From positions 1 through 9,974 of the forward strand of contig JAUXFS010000028.1 of NCBI GenBank assembly GCA_030622775.1: DNA of 9,974 bases, given 5' to 3'. This DNA is from Rhodospirillales bacterium. Its GTDB lineage: Bacteria > Pseudomonadota > Alphaproteobacteria > Rhodospirillales > Defluviicoccaceae. Shown here piece after piece: positions 6,554 to 9,974 of this stretch. A program made the position numbers and the translations under genes. Within the stretch, counting starts at the first letter, position 1, and each line of letters opens with the position of its first letter. A model generated the notes under the pieces. That model was not told the DNA's origin and did not search any database. It was given only the letters and a program-made list of their open reading frames with translations.

Positions 6554-7927
6554 ATGACAGAGAACGACAAACCTACGGCCCGGAATCGGGATGACCAGGA
6601 CTCCCTTGGCGGCAGGGTGAAGCGCTACGCCCGGGTCGGCTCGGCGTTCGGGGGACTGGCCGCGCGGTATGCCGGCGGGCGGATTTTCGGCCTCACGATC
6701 GATCGCCCGGTGCACGCCGCCGAGCTCACCGCGGCGTTGGGCGGGCTCAAGGGGCCGCTGATGAAGGTGGCGCAGATCCTCGCCACCGTGCCCGATATGC
6801 TGCCCGAGGAGTACACGGCGGAGCTGGCCCAACTCCAAACCAACGCGCCGTCGATGGGCTGGGCCTTCGTCAAGCGGCGGATGACCGCCGAGCTGGGTCC
6901 GAACTGGCGGGATCGGTTCGCCACCTTCGAGCACCAAGCCGCCGCCGCCGCCTCGTTGGGACAGGTCCACCGGGCGGTCGCCCACGACGGCCGGCGGTTG
7001 GCCTGCAAGCTGCAGTATCCGGACATGGCCTCGGCGGTCGAAGCGGACCTCAAGCAACTCAAGCTGGTGTTCTCCATCTACCGTCGCTACGACCGCGCCA
7101 TCGACCCGACCAACATCCACGCCGAACTGTCGGCGCGTCTGCGCGAGGAGTTGGACTACGATCGCGAGGCCCGGCACATGGCGATCTACGACCGAATGCT
7201 TTCGGGCGAACCCGGCGTCCATGTCCCGGAACCGGTGCCGGAACTGTGCACCGACCGGCTCCTGAGCATGACCTGGCTCGACGGCGAGTCGCTGCTCAGC
7301 TTCGTCGACCAGCACATGGATGATCGCAACACCGTCGCCCGCAACATGTTCCGTGCCTGGTACGTCCCGTTCTACGAGTACGGCATCCTCCATGGCGACC
7401 CGCACCTGGGCAACTACACGGTTCGTCCCGACGGGGCGGTCAACCTTATGGATTTCGGCTGCATCCGTGTGTTCAACGCGGATTTCATCGGCGCGGTCAT
7501 CGATCTCTATTGGGCGCTTTGCCGCGACGATCTGGATCTCGCCGTGCACGCCTACGAAACCTGGGGGTTCAGCAACATGGACCGCAAGGTGATCGACATC
7601 CTCAATCAGTGGGCGCGGTTTCTATACCAGCCGCTGATGGAGGACCGGGTTCAGCGGATCCAGGACAATGGCGGCACCATGTACGGCGCCCAGGTCGCGG
7701 GCAAGATCCACCGGGAGCTCCGTGAAATCGGCGGCATTACGCCGCCGCGCGAGTTCGTCCTGATGGATCGGGCGGCGATCGGCCTCGGCAGCGTGTTCAC
7801 CCGGCTGCAGGCGGAGGTGAACTGGCACCGCATGTTCCACGAATTGATCCAGGACTTCGATGTCAAAGCGGTGGCCAAACGCCAGAAGAGCGTGCTGGAG
7901 GACCAGAACCTGCCGCTGCCGGAGTAA
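6554..7927 (+). CDS. ABC1/UbiB-family atypical kinase (AarF-like)
   Basis: A 457-aa member of the ABC1/UbiB/COQ8 protein-kinase-like family, whose best-known members support ubiquinone biosynthesis or lipid-related processes as ATPases or kinases. The expected motifs occur in order: KVAQ (71-74) at the KxGQ position, the alanine-rich loop AAAAASLGQVH (129-139), the nucleotide-binding lysine K152 in CKLQYP, E199 and D201 of the ExD motif in EELDYD, the catalytic loop HGDPHLGN (280-287), and metal-binding DFG (300-302). The KxGQ glycine is alanine here. No convincing transmembrane pair is evident at the C-terminus, unlike E. coli UbiB, and the protein is about 90 aa shorter. It is therefore better called an ABC1-family protein than UbiB proper. 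ATG at 6554 is the first in-frame start; no clear ribosome binding site precedes it. Its substrate is unknown. Confidence 0.88.
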   Translation: MTENDKPTARNRDDQDSLGGRVKRYARVGSAFGGLAARYAGGRIFGLTIDRPVHAAELTAALGGLKGPLMKVAQILATVPDMLPEEYTAELAQLQTNAPSMGWAFVKRRMTAELGPNWRDRFATFEHQAAAAASLGQVHRAVAHDGRRLACKLQYPDMASAVEADLKQLKLVFSIYRRYDRAIDPTNIHAELSARLREELDYDREARHMAIYDRMLSGEPGVHVPEPVPELCTDRLLSMTWLDGESLLSFVDQHMDDRNTVARNMFRAWYVPFYEYGILHGDPHLGNYTVRPDGAVNLMDFGCIRVFNADFIGAVIDLYWALCRDDLDLAVHAYETWGFSNMDRKVIDILNQWARFLYQPLMEDRVQRIQDNGGTMYGAQVAGKIHRELREIGGITPPREFVLMDRAAIGLGSVFTRLQAEVNWHRMFHELIQDFDVKAVAKRQKSVLEDQNLPLPE

Positions 7928-8049
7928 GGGGCGAGAGTAGGGGCCGGAGTAGGGAATAGGCACATCGTTATCGTGAGGAGGGCTTTTCCCGGCGGCGGGG
8001 CCTGTGCTAACGACTTCCGTTCTCGAATACCAATCAGGAGGGGTGGACC

Positions 8050-8373
8050 ATGATCGTAACCACGACCGACGGCGTCGAAGGCTCGGCCGTTTCCAGCTAT
8101 CTCGGGATCGTCGCCGGCGAGGCGGTCATGGGCACCAACGTCTTCCGCGACTTTTTCGCCGGCATTCGCGACATCGTCGGTGGCCGGTCGGGCTCCTACG
8201 AGAAAGAGCTCAGGAAAGCCAAGGAACTGGCGCTGGCGGAGATGGTCGAGGAGGCCGAAGGGCTCGGCGCCGACGCCATCGTCGGCGTCGACCTGGACTA
8301 TGAGCACCTGGGCGGCGAGGGAAAGTCCATGCTCATGGTCAGCGCAAACGGCACCGCGGTGAAGCTTCGCTGA
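8050..8373 (+). CDS. ybjQ: YbjQ/UPF0145 family protein
   Basis: A 107-aa protein of the YbjQ (UPF0145, DUF74) family, small cytoplasmic proteins reported structurally as ring-like oligomers and named heavy-metal-binding in databases without an established role. The diagnostic core is residues 22-54, containing GEAVMGTNVFRDFF and IRDIVGGRSGSYEKELRKA. It is followed by GADAIVGVDLDYE (88-100 region) and MLMVSANGTAVK at the end. Match to E. coli YbjQ from memory is strong over the whole length. AGGAGGGG at 8036-8043 lies 6 bases before the ATG. It stands 122 bp after the ABC1 kinase gene, so it may have its own promoter. The downstream boundary, 21 bp after the stop, is the tail of an IS remnant. 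Confidence 0.92.
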   Translation: MIVTTTDGVEGSAVSSYLGIVAGEAVMGTNVFRDFFAGIRDIVGGRSGSYEKELRKAKELALAEMVEEAEGLGADAIVGVDLDYEHLGGEGKSMLMVSANGTAVKLR

Positions 8374-8394
8374 CCTCGGACGTCTGCACAGAGG

Positions 8395-8679
8395 TTATGA
8401 CTCTTCGAGCTGAGACGCCATGTCGCGAGGGATCTCGGGATAAGCGCGGGCCATTTTGCTTCTCGCCTTGTCCACGGTGAACATCCATTTGATGCGCTCG
8501 CCGCTGTGATTGCGCTGGCGCAGCCAGGCGGCGATCTCCGCGTCGCTGGCACCGGCATCGGCAGCCAAAAGGATCTGTGCTCGCTCGAGCTTGCGGGCCG
8601 GGTGCTTGCCGCCACTCAAGAGCGCCGTGAGCCGGTCATTCTTGGATTGGCTCAAGTCGACGCGGTATCGTATGTTCAT
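8395..8679 (-). pseudogene. Internally deleted IS630-family transposase (94 aa)
   Basis: The first 50 residues, including MNIRYRVDLSQ, LTALLSGGKHPARKLERAQ and ILLAADAGASDAEIA, are the N-terminal helix-turn-helix start of an IS630-type transposase. From residue 51 the sequence becomes AWLRQRNHSGERIKWMF and then TVDKARSKMARAYPEI, which is the extreme C-terminus of the same family, normally found after the DDE catalytic domain. The middle, roughly 250 residues with all three catalytic acids, is absent. The join is in frame around residues 47-51 (8527-8541), in an EIAA sequence present in similar form at both ends of full-length relatives, which suggests deletion between short direct repeats. An AGGAGG sits 5 bases before the ATG. 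A DNA-binding peptide could still be made; transposition could not. Family recognition is from memory. Confidence 0.8.
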
Positions 8680-8713
8680 CAGGGCCTCCTTGCTGAAAGA
8701 AGCTCTGATGAAT
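8674..8713. repeat. Inverted repeat spanning two divergent start codons
   Basis: Arms 8674-8691 and 8696-8713 are 18 bp each with a 4-bp centre (GCTG) and match at 14 of 18 positions; the uninterrupted inner block is TTCATCAG/CTGATGAA. All four differences are transitions. The left arm contains the ATG and AGGAGG of the transposase remnant on the minus strand. The right arm contains the ATG and the weak AAAGAAG site of the LexA-like gene. It may be an operator for a dimeric regulator, an IS subterminal repeat, or a hairpin affecting translation. Confidence 0.7.
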
Positions 8714-8980
8714 CAAACCGCCGATCCCTGTCACGCCCCTTGTGAGCCCAACTTCACCGAAAAACAGGGCCAGTATCTCGCCTTCATTAATGCCTACACC
8801 CGCATCAACCGAAGACCACCCGCCGAAGCCGACATGCAGCGCCACTTCCAAGTCACGCCGCCATCAGTCCATCAGATGGTCATCACCCTCGAACGACAAG
8901 GCCTCATCCGACGACAGCCGGGACAGCCAAGGAGCATCCAGGTCCTCGTTGCCCCGGAAAACCTGCCCGTCTTGCGATAA
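8708..8980 (+). CDS. Small LexA-type winged-helix DNA-binding protein
   Basis: A 90-aa protein consisting almost entirely of a LexA-like DNA-binding domain. The order FTEKQGQYLAFINAYTRI (16-33), RRPPAEADMQRHFQV (35-49) and PPSVHQMVITLERQGLIRRQPG (51-72) with RSIQV following reproduces the LexA N-terminal domain pattern of helix, PP-turn, recognition helix and wing. The LexA autoproteolytic domain with its Ser/Lys pair is absent, so it cannot be SOS-cleaved like LexA. The cysteines at 8 and 12 and a histidine at 9 form a short CHAPC element of unknown meaning. ATG at 8708 is chosen because the domain alignment begins soon after; earlier in-frame starts run back through the opposite-strand transposase remnant. 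It is divergent from that remnant across the inverted repeat and is probably a cargo or companion gene of mobile DNA. Its targets are unknown. Confidence 0.75.
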   Translation: MNQTADPCHAPCEPNFTEKQGQYLAFINAYTRINRRPPAEADMQRHFQVTPPSVHQMVITLERQGLIRRQPGQPRSIQVLVAPENLPVLR

Positions 8981-8999
8981 CGCCAATCACTAGGGTCGG

Positions 9000-9020
9000 T
9001 CCGGCATTCAAGGTGCCGGA
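9000..9020 (+). other. Perfect 7-bp stem hairpin in the intergenic region
   Basis: TCCGGCA (9000-9006) and TGCCGGA (9014-9020) are exact inverted copies around a 7-base loop. It lies 19 bases after the LexA-like gene and 165 bases before pntA. No U tract follows on either strand, so it is not an intrinsic terminator of the standard type. A role in mRNA end protection or attenuation is possible but unsupported. Confidence 0.4.
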
Positions 9021-9083
9021 AGGAGGGACGCCGGCGGCGAGGGTACCATCGCCGAGCGCTATGGACGTCGTTTCCGACGGTAC

Positions 9084-9101
9084 GCCGAGCGCGGCTTTTT
9101 T
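9084..9101 (+). terminator. Weak terminator-like stem plus T6
   Basis: GCCG (9084-9087) can pair with CGGC (9092-9095) across a 4-base loop, and six T residues follow directly (9096-9101). The stem has only four GC pairs, so termination would be weak. Its position, about 100 bases after the LexA-like gene and 85 bases before pntA, fits a boundary between the mobile island and the transhydrogenase operon. Confidence 0.28.
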
Positions 9102-9185
9102 CGGGGCACCCCTTGTGCATCGATGCCGGACCGTGCATAAACGCCGTCCATAATCATACAGAGGAAAGCGCGGGGGATTCCCAAT

Positions 9186-9974
9186 ATGAGGATCGCGATA
9201 CCCAAGGAACGCGCGCCCGGAGAGACACGGGTCGCGGCCTCGCCCGATGCGGTGAAAAAATACGTGGGCTTCGGCTTCGACGTGGTCGTCGAGAAAGGCG
9301 CCGGCGATGGCGCCGCCATGACCGATGCCGAATACCAGGAAGCCGGCGCGACCATCGCCAAGGATGAAGCGTCTACACTCAAGGACGCCGATATCGTTCT
9401 CAAGATCCAGAGGCCGGTCAAGGACGGCAAGCTCGACGAACTGGCGATGATGAAGAAGGACGCCGTCCTGGTCGCCCAGATCAACGCGTTGGTCAACCGC
9501 GAGGATGTCGAGGCGTATGCCAAGGCCAATATCATGGCTTTCGATATGCAATTGATGCCGCGCATCTCCCGCGCTCAGTCGATGGACATATTGTCGAGCC
9601 AGAACAACCTCGCCGGCTACAAGGCGGTGTTGGACGGGGCGGGGGAGTACGGCAGCGTGATGCCGATGATGATGACCGCCGGAGGCACCGTGCCTCCCGC
9701 CAAGGTATTCATCATGGGCGTTGGCGTCTCCGGCCTGCAGGCGATCGCAACGGCCAAACGCCTCGGTGCGGTGGTGACCGCCACCGACGTGCGCCCGGCG
9801 ACCAAGGAGCAGGTGGAAAGCCTCGGCGGCAAGTTCGTCATGGTCGACGAAGGGGCGATGAAAGACGCAGAGACCTCAGGTGGTTACGCCAAGGAGATGA
9901 CCGAGGACTTCAAGAAGAAACAGGCGGAGGTCATCGCCAACCACATCAAGAAGCAGGACATCGTCATCACCACG
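9186..9974 (+). CDS. pntA: Proton-translocating NAD(P) transhydrogenase, alpha subunit (domain I), partial
   Basis: These are the first 263 residues of the NAD(H)-binding subunit of transhydrogenase, which uses the proton gradient to transfer hydride from NADH to NADP+. The gene runs off the right edge without a stop. The N-terminus MRIAIPKERAPGETRVAASP is typical. The conserved loop PRISRAQSMDILSSQ (125-139) contains R126, Q131 and D134, equivalent to the hydride-transfer loop of the R. rubrum enzyme. MMMTAGGTVPPA follows at 161-172. The Rossmann motif GVGVSG is at 178-183, with D201 in TATDVRPATKEQVESLGGKF for adenosine ribose binding. SGGYAKEM at 231-238 is the mobile-loop tyrosine region (Y234). 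Whether it is the split three-subunit or the fused form is decided beyond the edge; similarity to R. rubrum favours the split form, and other pnt subunits would be expected next. Confidence 0.96.
   Translation, partial: MRIAIPKERAPGETRVAASPDAVKKYVGFGFDVVVEKGAGDGAAMTDAEYQEAGATIAKDEASTLKDADIVLKIQRPVKDGKLDELAMMKKDAVLVAQINALVNREDVEAYAKANIMAFDMQLMPRISRAQSMDILSSQNNLAGYKAVLDGAGEYGSVMPMMMTAGGTVPPAKVFIMGVGVSGLQAIATAKRLGAVVTATDVRPATKEQVESLGGKFVMVDEGAMKDAETSGGYAKEMTEDFKKKQAEVIANHIKKQDIVITT

Noticed and set aside
6440..7549. 369-codon minus-strand frame
   Set aside because: It lies antisense to the ABC1 kinase, which has all catalytic motifs. No domain resemblance was seen in the minus frame.
7918..7955. 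Short direct repeat GCCGGAGTA around the end of the ABC1 kinase gene (25-bp offset)
   Set aside because: Only 8-11 bases match in a purine-rich stretch; probably a minor slippage product without function.
8377..8396. ACCTC...GAGGT inverted pair after ybjQ as an intrinsic terminator or IS end
   Set aside because: It has a 5-bp stem, a 13-base loop and no T tract. No matching inverted copy was found at the other side of the island.
9113..9154. Promoter for pntA (TTGTGC with CATAAA, or CATAAT alone)
   Set aside because: The correctly spaced pair matches only three and four of six consensus bases, and the better -10 lacks a -35. Too weak to list as a feature.

Overview
The window is GC-rich, densely coding DNA from a chromosome. 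The partial transhydrogenase at the right end closely resembles, from memory, the Rhodospirillum rubrum-type alpha subunit. Together with the palindromic repeat family seen at 1044-1202, this points to an alphaproteobacterium, plausibly Rhodospirillales. That placement is inference; no rRNA or other taxonomic marker is present.

Layout: a sugar-nucleotide epimerase (28-996, +) runs toward a convergent sugar-dehydrogenase-like beta-propeller (1280-2665, -). The 283-bp gap between them holds a palindromic repeat, a half copy of the same repeat, and a short tail that looks like the 3' end of a second epimerase. Next is a long-chain acyl-CoA synthetase (2769-4550, -). It is divergent from an M3 oligoendopeptidase (4653-6494, +), across a 102-bp spacer with a plausible sigma-70 promoter for the peptidase. 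An ABC1/UbiB-family atypical kinase (6554-7927, +) and a YbjQ/UPF0145 protein (8050-8373, +) follow on the same strand. From 8395 to 8980 lies a small mobile-DNA island: an internally deleted IS630-type transposase (-) and a divergent 90-aa LexA-like winged-helix protein (+). Their start regions are mirror images of one another. The window ends inside pntA (9186 onward, +), the NAD(H)-binding subunit of proton-translocating transhydrogenase.

The genes do not form one pathway. Most are housekeeping or envelope functions: UDP-sugar supply, fatty-acid activation, peptide turnover, quinone or lipid-related kinase, and NADPH supply. They are punctuated by small rearrangements. The points most worth a second look are the mini-IS630 with its mirrored start sites, the orphan epimerase tail beside palindromic repeats, and a 29-bp tandem duplication that shifts the frame at the end of the peptidase. 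I found no CRISPR array, tRNA, rRNA, phage gene or recognisable new defence system.
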